Positions 1-12,700 of a DNA stretch of 64,000 nucleotides are shown in pieces. The translations under genes were made by a program, and so were the position numbers. Within the stretch, counting starts at the first letter, position 1, and every line of letters starts with the position of its first letter. This stretch comes from Branchiostoma floridae (taxonomy: Eukaryota; Chordata; Leptocardii; Amphioxiformes; Branchiostomatidae). The stretch is taken from positions 13,654,844-13,718,843 of the forward strand of contig NC_049985.1 of NCBI RefSeq assembly GCF_000003815.2, in the 5' to 3' direction. Under the pieces are notes generated by a model. That model searched no databases, was not told where the DNA came from, and was given only the letters and a program-made list of their open reading frames with translations.

Positions 1-799
1 CCACGGTTTAGCCAAGACAAGTATGAAGAAACTGTAGACGAGAACATTGATATTGGGTCAACCATACTGCAGGTGTACGCGTCCGATCCCGACAGCGGGT
101 CGGCAGGTGCCGTCAGGTATTCCTTGCTCACTGGAACAGAAAAGTTTTCGATAAACGAGAAGTCGGGTGTTATCAAAACAACAGCTGCGCTAGACAGAGA
201 GGAGGCAGCCGTGCACTCTCTGAGAATTCAGGCAAGGGATCAAGATGAAAGTTACCCATTGTCATCTGTTGTCACAGTGACAGTGACCCTGCAAGACCTC
301 AATGATAATGCACCCAAGTTCATCCCAGAAAACTACAAGGTGAAAGTCCGAGAGGATCTACCGAAAGGAGCGGTTATTCTGATGCTGGAGGCTCAGGATC
401 CAGATGAGGGGCGTGGAGGGGAGATTCGCTATTCCCTGCAAGACGGGGACGAAGGAAAGTTTGACGTGGATAGGTTGACGGGCGTTATTCGATTGGTTGG
501 GATGCTGGATTTCGAGGATAGACAAGTGTACAACATCACAGCTCGTGCCAAGGACAAGGGCTCGCCACAGCTCACATCAACTTGTAAAATAGAAGTTGAA
601 GTGATTGATATTAACGAAAACCTGTACGCTCCAGAATTTCCGAGCTTTGTCAGCAATGGCACTGTGTATGAGAATGAGGAGGTCGGAACAGAAGTCTTAC
701 GGGTTGTTGCCACGGACTTGGACAGCGGGAACGACGGGAAGGTTGTTTATTCCATTCGGGACGGAAGTGGGCTCGGACGCTTCGTGATTGACGATGAAG
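1..799 (+). CDS. FAT: FAT exon A: two and a half cadherin repeats (5' partial)
   Basis: Frame 1 is open from the first base, so the window starts within this exon. It encodes a whole repeat opening at PRFSQDKY and ending at the calcium linker DLNDNAP, a second whole repeat ending at the variant linker DINENLYAP, and the first half of a third ([10 protein letters not shown]). LDREE, DPDSG and DxNDN calcium-site motifs are present. The exon ends with the strong donor GTAAGT at 800 after one base of a codon (phase 1). Reading on past 800 gives only intron sequence up to 954. Confidence 0.95.
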
Positions 800-3700
800 G
801 TAAGTCAAACGTTCTTCCGACAATTTTGCGGTATACTAGGTGTGACAGAATACCGCCAAATCCCTCATGCATGTCTTTTGTGAACCTTGTTACCTTTCGT
901 CTTCAATCTCTTTCATTCCGTGTCATTAAATCCATGATAATTATACACTGCTGACTTCCTTTCTAGTCCAATTTGGCATCTGCATAACAAAGGCACATCC
1001 ACGTGTTAATTGTAGTCTGTCACCGTTGTCGCTTGCGTGATCCAATCAGGGAACCGGTCGTTTACCTTAGGTCTGCTGCCAACAAAACATCCCTTGACCT
1101 GTGAAATATCCTGAGGTGGGTCCCCAAAAACCAGGTTGGCAACAATTAGCGAACTTTCCTAGCATAAATAATTGGCTGAGGGATGACCTGAAATCGGGCG
1201 CTCGCATGTGAAGAAGCTCCACCCATTTTCAAGTGTACTGTAAGAGTGAAAGTTTTATCGGAGGGATGCCGGATCCCCCGCACCCTGAGGCAACATTCCT
1301 GTTGTCTGCCAGTCAGCTGACTGGGGCATAGCGACACAAGTAGCCAGGGCCCCATGCTGGCCGGGGAATGATGACCCTAGCCTGCACTAACACCCTCTGC
1401 TCTGGCCACACATTTTCAGAGCACTTGCCGGCATCAATCAGACATTATCTCTCCCAAAAAGTACAGCCAATAAACTGGATTGTGTTTGCCGGGGCAATAA
1501 AAACGGGAATGATTCCCCCATTGCTGGCGGGGTCGGAAAGAGGTAGCCCTGTGGAAGTGGGTTGTGTTGGCGATAGCGCCCCAGCAGTGACATGAGGAAT
1601 GCAGTTTATATGCACGCAGGCAGCCAAGAATGCCAGAGGGAGACATAGCACATCCCTGCACTGTTTGAAGCAGCCTCACAACTTGTTGAAAAATTCTTCC
1701 CCTTTGACTTGTATCCCCCCATCTGCCCTGTTCATTTAGATCTTGGCTTTTTGAACTAGGACATGCTTCAGTCAACTGTTCCACAACAGAAAATCTGGCA
1801 CCCACTCAAACGCAGCCATTGGTGGACTTCTAGTTAGTGTGTAAACCAGATTTTATTTGTATTGGATGACATCAATGGCAATCCAGGCCATCTCTGGTCT
1901 GTGGGTCATCCTTATAATGATGGCAGGGTAGGATCAGATAACAGTTCCAACCAAACAGCAGCATATGTTTTTGTTTGTGAAGGTTCAGAATTTCACCAAT
2001 GAACACATTCTGTGAAAAAAATGATGCAGTGAGTGGTCTAGGTTCTGAAACAAGAAAGATTAGAATTTTCCCTCCCACCATCATAAAAGGACAGCAGAGT
2101 ATCAAACCCCATATAAAGCAGTGTTGTAATATGGGGAGGTGGTGTTTGCTTGTAGTGCCCGAAAGGTCGTGCTCTGATGAATGAACCCCTTGCTGGATCC
2201 TCTCTGAGAAATTCCTCATAAGCAGTTGTTCACATTTGGTATAAATCCCAGAATGCCACCCAGCTAGTCTGTCTCTGACTTTGATATGTGGGCCATTGTT
2301 CTAAAACTAAGATCATATAAAGTGCATGAAGCAAATGTATAAAACTTTGCCTACTGCATGAAATGTGTAAAATTCTACTCCATAAAATTTGGGAGGATGT
2401 TCAAGTCATATACTGTACATGATATATCTGACTGCGGTCATTTTGAATTTTATGATTTTATGCAGAGTAATGCTTCTCAGACAAGTTACAGTAAAATATA
2501 ACAAAAGTGTGTGTGTTGGTAAGGCAACAATAGCCTACTTTTGGGGACAGTGAGAGGTTGGGTTTACTACTCAAACAGCCTATCTTGTAAAGGTAATCTG
2601 CTGAAGAAAGCAGGTGCTCCTAACAGCTGTGTGCAAACTTGCCGCTGGGGTACACATCGTCTGTTATCAGCGACGTTATCGGTCGGCAAATTGCATTCTC
2701 CTGCATTACCATGGCTAGGAGACTTTTGATGTTCCCGGCCAACATGACAAGAGTTCCCATCTGAATTGGCTAACAGCGTCTACCCTATTTCATCAGTTTG
2801 AACTGAAAGAGTTCCATTTGCACAGTTTCCAGAAACCAATTGTCGAGAGTGCCGCAGTGTGTAGTTTCAAAGTGTGTCTGGCAGACTGCAGTCTGAATGT
2901 ATGATGGATCGTGGAGATACTGTAGGAAAATACATTCAGCTTTTAAAGAATGAAACTTTCAAATTTTCCTAAAGGTTTAACCCCTGACCATCTTTTTGGG
3001 GAGGAATGCAGAGCTAGCTATTACATACTAGGAAGATATAGGAAATTGTCTATCATTTAAATAACCAGGTAACATTATATCACTATCAGATATTCTGGTT
3101 GTCTCTCTCAAAGTATCCCCTGTTCCGGCCCTTAAGGGAGATTGAAACAAAAGTAGGCAATCTAATTTAACGGGGCTTTCTGCACCAGGTATTGATCAAC
3201 ACAATTACCCAGCAGTGTAGTACAGTTCCAATTTCTCAACTGCTCGGCTTAATCCAGATACATTGATTATTACCAAACCCAAACATTTTCAATCCGGTCT
3301 TGCTGCTGGGCTGTAGAGGAAAGCTGTTGGTTGTTTCTTCACATGCCGACAAATAGTTTATTGCACTTTTTTCATAATGAAAGGAATGCACCTGTTTCAA
3401 GGAAAAAGTGAGCAAGATGCCCTTTGAAATAAATGTAGGAGCTTTTTCATACATACATGAATGCACCTGTACAAAATATTTGCATGTGTGCCCACTCCCC
3501 ACTTAGTGTATCTTTAATCGATACACCAATGCATTATATGTATGAGAATGTGAACATCGGATTTACAATCCATCTAGGATATCATTGCTAAGTTACCTTT
3601 TGTCCCTGGGTAATGATTTGAAAGCTCAGGCTGTCCCACTTAAGTTCCTTACACAGTACAACATTAAGATTTGCGCTCTAATTCATGTGGTGTCAGTTTT

Positions 3701-6700
3701 CTAAAGAATACCAATCCCGCATAAGAACACATTGACAATAACGATAAGGCTCATTAATATAGATATGGGAATTGATGACTATTCAGGAAAATTTCCAGCA
3801 TTTTATATCTCATTATTCTATCAGTCTTTCTTTGTTGTGGGTTCCCATATCTCATGCCTGACAGGGTTACTTATGTCTTTGTCTTATGTTGCCTAATAAA
3901 AGAAGACACATAATACAACCTTCACCCCTGGGATGATATTCCATAATTACAACTATAATGATGCCAATAAATTTTAAAAAACGTAAACCGAGCTTTCAGT
4001 CCCCAGAATTTCAGAAGTGGTGTATTAAACTTCCCCCAAGGAAAACAGCAGGCAAGTGATTTACTATGAAAGCCTAGAAAGTAATCCCGCGATCTGTCAA
4101 GCTTACGGTTTAAGGAACCAGTAAACTGCAGTTTAGACCCATATTAAACTGCAGATGCCATTTGATTTGCCTGGAGATGAGAACACTAATAACTTCATCA
4201 CTCTTATAGGAAATGCTGCCTCCACTTTGACTTTCCTCTTTGAACATGTTCATATGATATAGTTTAGCGTATTGTACCTGTCTAGGTTTTAAGTTATTGT
4301 GAGGGAGTGATCATTACTAAAAATTTCCTTTACTTTCCAGGTATCATCCGCACTGCGGAGGTCCTTGACAGAGAAACGGAGTCCCGCTATTGGCTGACAG
4401 TTTACGCCCAAGATCGTGCCGCTGTCCCGCTGTACAACATCATCGAGGTTTACATCGAGGTGCTAGACGTGAACGACAACGCGCCTCTCACGGAGTTTCC
4501 CATCTACTACCCCTCCATTGACGAGGGGAGTGGATCGGGCAAGTCCGTGATACAAGTCCGTGCGTCTGATCCCGACGAAGACGGGACGCAGAAACTGACA
4601 TTCAGGATCACGTCAGGCAACCCGCAAGGCTTCTTCCAGATCAATCAAAACTCAGGTTAGTATGCGTGAAATATACACGGTCTTTAAGTTTATTTCTTTC
4701 ATACCGAATAATATTTGGGAAAAGTGTAAAACCAGGTACCAATGCTCGTTTTTACTGTCCCGTGTGTGATTGCATTTGGTCATAAACAGGAATCCACTTA
4801 GGCTCAGGCAGATTAAATGTAGGATGCTTGCTGGACTCAACTTGGTGTTTTCTCCTTATATGGTCTGTGTAGCATTAGAGGAATGCTTTTAACTAGTTTT
4901 TTTCCTCTGCCCTATGGAACTCGCTTGTGGAAAGAAACAGCTGTTGCCGTGTTGTAGCTATATTGTTGGAGTCCTCGAACGTTGGCTAAATTAAACACAC
5001 ATCACTCCAGGACTTGACCTTGTGTTGGAGTTTCCACATTTGTCAAAATTTGATGCTGATATCTGATGCCTCGTAATTACCTGTCCGTAAATTTGGCTGG
5101 CCAGCATTAATGTATACCGTAAATACACTTGGAGATTGGGTGGCACGGAAAAGGGTTGTAAATATCTGTGCAAGACTGTCTTTACTTGAATTGTTCTCCA
5201 GTGCTAATGCTTCAAGTGTTGCTAAGGAAGACTAGCACACAGTTAATTCTTTCATACAAGATGGTTGTTGTGCTTGCTTACCCTGGAGGCCATCCAGGAT
5301 CGGGCAGCTAGGACCTACGATAACTCCTTCGGGCTTAAACCCCCCCCAGTGCTAATGTGAGATTGTCGGGCTGACTGCCTTGGCTCCCCGAACAAAACTT
5401 GCTAACAAACCTCGCTAGCTACCCGGCCCTGTCTGGCTCCCAGGGTATGCTTGCTCTGATAGCATTGTATATTCAAAAGAGACCCCCCCTCCCCCACCAA
5501 AAAAGTGGCATGAGCTTTAGATATTATAAGAAGTTTTGATTACTAAGAACCAGAACAGAATACATCATGTGTTGTGGGAAGTACTTAGGTCTCCTGCTGT
5601 ATTGGTTAGTACAATGTATCTGAATTGATCTGACAGGGAATTTGATCATGATTTTACATCTATGCAGCTGCCAGTTATCTGCCAGTGTGCGGTTTTCCTT
5701 AGATGTGTCATTATGTAAAGCCCTAGCCTTTAGTTATGCCAACCTTGTCACATCATAGAAAACTCCTCCGCTTATCTGTAGAAGGTCACCTAATCCATGC
5801 TAGCAGCATATCATGAAAGTGCTCTCATCTTGATATCACCTTGAGCATTAGTAGCAAAGTTATGGGTGAACTTTTAATAGACAACTTCAGAGAAGGGGAT
5901 TTTGACAGTTACTATGCCACTTTGAGTCTTTCATTCAAGGACTGGTTTGTCCTGTTTGGCCGAGATCTTTGGATCGCTTTCTTTGTCCATCCATGCTTCT
6001 AGATTCTCTGTCGAGTGTTGTTTTGATGTATGATGTCATTTTTGTGAAGGCATAGGCTTCTATATCCAGTCATGCGGATGTAAACACCTGAGGGAATGTT
6101 TTTACCTTGATCTATATTTGTGAGACAGTAGTAAGGGTATACATGTATACCTTCTGCCACAAGGTCTGAAGGCAAATATGACTCCTCTGGGCAGTCTCGG
6201 GGCTACGTGTAGTTTGCTAGCCCTGGAATCTGGACTTGTTTGCACAGGAAGCCTTCTATCTCTTTGTGTGTCTGAAGGCAGACCTGTATTTGCTTTCCCA
6301 GTACATGCCTTATTAGGCAGCAAAGGAAGACAGGTGTAAGAGGTGGCTGACCCCATGTAAGTGGAGGAATGCAAAATCTTGATGAGATTGGAAGACAAGA
6401 GGATTTTCCAATGGTCTTTCCCATGGCTAAGATTCCGTTAGGAGTGGTTATCCCAGGGAAAAAGAAAAGGAGTTAGCTGTGGTTGTTAATCTTCTGTACA
6501 GCTCTAATTACCCGTGGAATTACCTTCCTTCCTCTTAACTAGAAACGTAAACAAAAAAATTTGATTGGAAAAGTAGATGAGAAAGGTTTGATGTCGGACA
6601 GCAAGCATGTGGAGAACTCGGCAGATAATAGGTAATGTTACATTGTGAATCACCACAACAATGCACTTAAAGACTGTATAATCTAGCCTGAGGTAAACAT

Positions 6701-9700
6701 CAATCTTCTCTACTGCACTGTGCAAATGTGGTCTCCCTAGGGCTGGGAGGGGGGCATCGATGAAGGCTTCTCTGACAGGGAATGACCTGTGACAAATGCT
6801 TGCCCTGGGCAAAAAGAATCCCTCAATTGTTTTAGAGGATGCAATGAATGCCCCATTGTAGAAAGGAATGGTGTCCAGGGAGCTGTAAAAAAAGGTATAA
6901 CTTTAATGGGGTTGGGATTGTGGGGTTTATCGAAGTAGCTGTTGCCATATTCATGATATGAAATTTATAAATTAGTCGAAAGGTGGTTGGTAACCAGGTT
7001 CCCGCGGTATTTTGGCGGTAAAAGATACACATTTTTCTGAATAACAGAAGATGTGGAATTGCATATCTTACAATGTCTAGGAGACCAGCATTTAAGAACA
7101 CAAAATATGATTGACACATAGTAAGACGTTGCCACATGTGCACATTCTCATAAGCATTGAAAATTCTAGATGAAAGACGTTTTTCACCAATTGTGATTCC
7201 ATCTAATTAAGGAACACCTCTATAAATTCTTCCCTGTTGGGATGCCCCCAAGTAATGCATTAGGCTTCAGTGCAATCTTGAAATCAAAGACTGGACAAAA
7301 AAAATGACCTAATCAGAAACATAATCCTGGCATTCCTTTGTTTAGTACAAGAAGTCGTGGACTGAATATAAAAGGAGGAGGAAGAAACATACACCTGTCT
7401 TGTCAGCAGAAGTCATTCAGAGAAGACTTGCATATGTTTTTGTGTCGCCTCTTTATTTCAGAATGCTGTTACTGACGACCATGAAAATTAAAAAATGAAA
7501 GATAAGCATGACTAAATAAGTATCAATTAGTTATGAGAAATGGGAAAGTAAAAGGCTGGAGAGCTAAAATTAAGATTAAGTGAAACCCACTCTGAGTGAA
7601 CTAGAAATAGGTTCCCCCATGTATTTCCACTATTTTGAGGTGGAGATCTGAATACTAGACTACATCAATAGATCAATAATAGCTGAATAGGTTCTTTATT
7701 TAGAAGCCCTAAACTTGAAATTGGGATGTGGATAGAAGTTAACTGCTAGGGTTTGAAAGGCGATAGTGGGAAGGTGGCTTGTACAAGCTGTGGGGGAGAG
7801 AGTGCACATAAATATATATGTCTCCCAGTCAGTTGGACATTACCCTGAAAGGCAGTGTTTACTTTGGTCTGACCCTGAGCCCTTGAACGTCAGTGGGTGG
7901 GGGGTAGAGCTGATGGGATGAACCAAACTGTAGTCAGGAAAAGGGCAGGTGCACAGATTGACTTTTCTTTATTGCCATAACTGAGGAGATTTTATTTCCT
8001 AATTAATTTACGATGTTAAATAGTTTTATCTAGATGTATGAAAGGTGCATTTTTACAGATTCTTTTGTTTTTGTGTCTGTACTATTTTCAGAGGATGCTG
8101 GAAAGTGTGCACCTTTTGGCCTTTGTTTCTAAGACTTTTATTTCCAATCCATCATTTTTAATGTTTGCAGCAATGAATCTGATACTGTCTGAGAAACAGA
8201 TCTTATTGAATAGAAACTCAAAGAAATTGACATATTTTCCAAGACTTTTTACTCCTGGGTAGTCTTGTTTCCTCACAACACAAACGAGCTTTGTGGGAGT
8301 CCCAAATGTTTTCCCTTGCAAAGAAAGTGCTTTTGTGGAAAACACCAAGCAATCTACACCTAAACCTTGGGGAGTATTGATTGACAGGGGAGCAGGGACC
8401 TTGTTTTCTGCAAAGGAACCATGACAGGGTGTTTGTCATTCAATCCCCCCTGCACCCTTGCCCTTCTAGAGGAAGAAGGAGCGGTTGTGTGGGTGCAACC
8501 CATTGATGTACAAGCTCTGGGTGGCGCCCTATGTATGCCATACATCCCCAACTAACTAACACCATCAAAGTAACACTTGGAATTTTTTAAATGAAAAAGC
8601 CTGAGGCTTTAGATATCAGTTGTTCATAGTAGCCGTACCTTTCTGTTGATATCATGACCCAAGAGCTGCGGAGCTTTGATGTTTGCATTGAAACAAGTGC
8701 TTATGATGCCACACCCTTTTTCTGACCATGTTGTTGTCCATGCCTATCCATACAGAAGAGGTAGGGACAAAGGCACCTTTGAATCTTACCTGGCCTTGCC
8801 TCATACCTTTGAAATGTTTGACAAGCTGCTGAAATATTGGCTGTTGGTGATATGAGAACCTGGCTGCACGGTTATCTGGGGTTCTGAAAGTTACCAGTGT
8901 AGTGCCGTGTCGACCACCATTACGGTGTAAGGACGCCGCCGGATAAGGGTCGCCTCAGCTACACAAACAGGCGCCTGTGAGATGGCTGTATTGCTAAGAA
9001 GCACAAAACCTTTTCTGATGGATGGTGCTTTCTCCTGTCACCGTCAGATGGGGCTGTAACAAGCAGGAATGCCAGTGGGAGGCTGGAAATGTTGTTAAAA
9101 CGGAACCGACCTGGCCAGTGTACACAGACTAACAACAGGCAGTAAACACGGCTGACCTCCGTTTTACCCCTCTCCGACCCTCTTGTCTTCTTCACCAGTA
9201 ATGAGGTGGAACCTTGTTGGGCCGTCCTGATTTGTGAGCCATAATTCTGTTCCCAGTGACAGGACATATTACTCTCCATAAACCGGTCGCCTTGTAGTCA
9301 AACTTGCAATCTTAAAATCACATTTTGCGAAATATACATCACTTGAAGGTTCATGTCCTTGCCATTTGCGGTCCAAATTCCTCTGGCCTGCCATTTGCGG
9401 CTCCATTTACCACTTTGTTTCCTAGGTGCGAGAGGCATTCCGGACTGAACTAAAGTTGAACATGATCCCTCCTACTCTTGCTTCACACCGTGACCCCACT
9501 GTGTTTACAAAATTCCAGAAAAATGCAAAAGATTCTACCCTTTCATGCCCATTCAAAGAGGCTTTACTTATGGGCTTTCGCAGTAGTGAAAGAGTGGGCA
9601 GAAACACTGTTATATGCCACAGATTTCTTCTCTAATCTATCCCACACATGGGAAGAAAGAATGTCCAAACAGTTTAAACTGTCTGGAGAATTCTTGGCTC

Positions 9701-12700
9701 CAATACTAGAAATGTCCTGGTAGTGTCTGTAGTCTTACTGCACGTCGCTGGCGTGGGTGAGGATAGCAACAGGCAAAGTTGCTTGCTTAGCAACTAATTC
9801 AAAACACAGTTGTGGTTGCAGAATATAGAAGTGCCCTATGAATCATTCCATGATTATACCATGTGGCTTTGAATGTCTACTAAAATTGCTCACTTGCCCT
9901 ACATTTGTAGATATTGATTGATATTGAATATTGATCAGTTGTAATGCATTATCGTTTTCCCCCAAGTTTTTATTGGTGATGAAGTTAGTTGACAAAAGAA
10001 CAAATACTGAAATGGCCCTTTTTTCTACAGCATTAACCCCTAGTTTTTATAGCAAAATGCTAAAACAGCTTGTGGCAGGGTTGGCAGCAATGCCAAATCA
10101 ATGGTAGGGAAATCACTGTTAGCACCGGAGTTACTCCAGCTCTGAGTACGCCAGATATCTCCCCCTGTTATTTGTTATGCTTATCTCCCTCCCCACACGT
10201 TTTCTGATCATTGGTCGATTGGAGGAGAATGGAGCCGATTCAGGCCTTGCCTCTGAAAACAGGGCAGCGAAGTGTACTCCCCATCAGTACCAGCATCACG
10301 GGGAAGGAGATATTTCCCATTTGTATGCCTCCACACAGGGGAGGGATGGATAGGAATATGTATAGTCCCCCCAACAAATCTACCTGTGTTAATGCACTAG
10401 TTTATCTTCAGAGCACATCATATGTCAACTACCCCTGTAATAACCAATTTGCACCTCAGTTGGCCGGAAATGTTCAGTGTGTGACTTTCATGGCTCAGCT
10501 TGTGAGAGTGTATGCTGCATCACAATCCTCCTCTACGTGTCAGTTTGAATAATTCAGCAATTTCCCTGGCCTTTTCGCTCCAGAGTTTGCTCGGATCGCC
10601 CTCTTCTGAAAGATCATTTGGTGCAAAACCCTTTGGCAAGTGGAACAAACCTTTCCTGCGTGTGCATTCCCCTTCATTATGGAGCATCTGGGAAAGTAAC
10701 AATTGATGCAGGGTCGTGCCTTCAATTTCAGGAATGGGTTTTATGGTCCGAGATGTTGCAGTGCACGTTGCTGGGAGGGAGAGGATTGTGAAAAATGGGG
10801 TCACCTTATGCCTGGCATATTCCTTGCACCCAAGTATGATGGGTGTTGGCTGAAAACAGAGCCATCATAGTCCAGGGCTTGGTCTGTGTTTTCCATATGT
10901 TAACACCTGTGCATGCATAATTCTCCAAACATGTTTCATACATGAAATCGCATCACATTTATGAATTTGAGTGTCCTCTTGCATTCAGCTTAGGAGTAGA
11001 GGGACATGAAGTACATGACCTTGGCAGCAAGAGAGCTAACAACATTCACCTGATGTTCACCCACCCCCTCCCCATTCCTGAAATGCTTCTCCTTCCACAC
11101 ATCCTGGCTTGTGTCAAATTATTGAACAAAGAGCACCAGTCTGCCTGGTGGCAGTGCAGGTACTAATGTTGCCTGTCTTTGATAAATGAGCACTGCCACC
11201 CTAAAAGGGTATAAGTTATTCTGTTGGCACAGGATCCTGCTTCTTCGAATGCTTGGTGCCACTTGGAATACATCTTCCTGCCATTCGTAGTGTTTGAAGA
11301 TATACAGGTGGGGCAAGCAGTCGGCAGCTGCGTGCATGTCAAGTGTGAAGGATACTGGGGGAATTTCGGGANNNNNNNNNNNNNNNNNNNNNNNNNNNNN
11401 NNNNNNNNNNNNNNNNNNNNNNNNNNNNNNNNNNNNNNNNNNNNNNNNNNNNNNNNNNNNNNNNNNNNNNNTTAATGAATTCCTTTCTGTGGTGATGATC
11501 ACTGGGGACAGAGCAGACATGAACTGGATCATTACTCACAAAGTCACCTGGGTCACTTGTAGTGCACAACAGAAAAATGGGCTGTTACCATGGTAACTTC
11601 TCTGGTCTGATTACTTCACTTCTCGTTGGTGACCTCTGGTGACCTCAGTGGCTTTGTGGCCATGCCAAAGTAACCACAGTAATTCTCAACTCTCCTTGTG
11701 ATTAAAAAAGTCAGCTACATTGGAGATATTATAACAATAAATTATATTATAATAACAAATGAGCACCTATAACAGATATGAGGTGACAAATTTCCACATT
11801 TGATTTGCCCCTCCTCTTGCTACTGTCCAAACATGTCCCATAGGACAATCACTTGTGCAGGAATTCATGATTAAACTCTGGCACACATCCCTCCAGTCAC
11901 CCCTAATTCTGTTATATCTCCTGCATATTTAGTGCTTCCGCTTTCATATGGATGGATTGGTGTTTGATGGTGTCATTTTTGTGGTTACTCTTGTTACCAC
12001 AGCGGACCTTTGTGACCATGGGGGGTGCTAATGAGGTGATAGTCCCTTGTGAGATCCCCCATAGAGCTGATGGTTGATAAGATAATTCTGTTGTACCTTT
12101 TGTCTGGGTGCCTGGTTAAGTACAGAAAAATGTTTTCCTGCTAAAACCTGGCATCTGAACTTACCAGGAGCTAATCTGTGTTTGTGTGTTGTAACCAGAG
12201 CTGTGTTTTCCCCTGAAAACACCATTAAGCCCCCCTTCCATCTGGCTTACCCTTCGATTCCATCAATACCTTCTGCATCCAGCAGTGTTAATGTTACTTC
12301 TAACTTCAACCTCATTTTTCTCACAGATGCTATCCACTAATCAGAAATATGAAGATTATAAGCCATGTTCCTCTGGGATTCAAAAGGAACTCAGCTATGC
12401 ATTACATCTAACATGAAATTGATATTTTGCAAATCTATGGGGAAGGGGGGCAGGAGAATGAATCAATCTTCCTGCTTAGTTAATTGCATGCAAAGGAAAA
12501 TCCCCTGTCAGCTTTACATTCCGTCACTTCCTAGCTTGTCCCCTCAGATTTCTGGGCACATCTTCTGCCATATGAGCCAGTATTTGTGGGTGTCTTCAAG
12601 CCAAGAGATTGCCATTTGCATCTTTTCAATTAGGTCCCTTGGTTGACCTATTGTCCCTCCCAGAAGGATATTCTCATGCAAACCTTGTGTCAAAAGGCTG

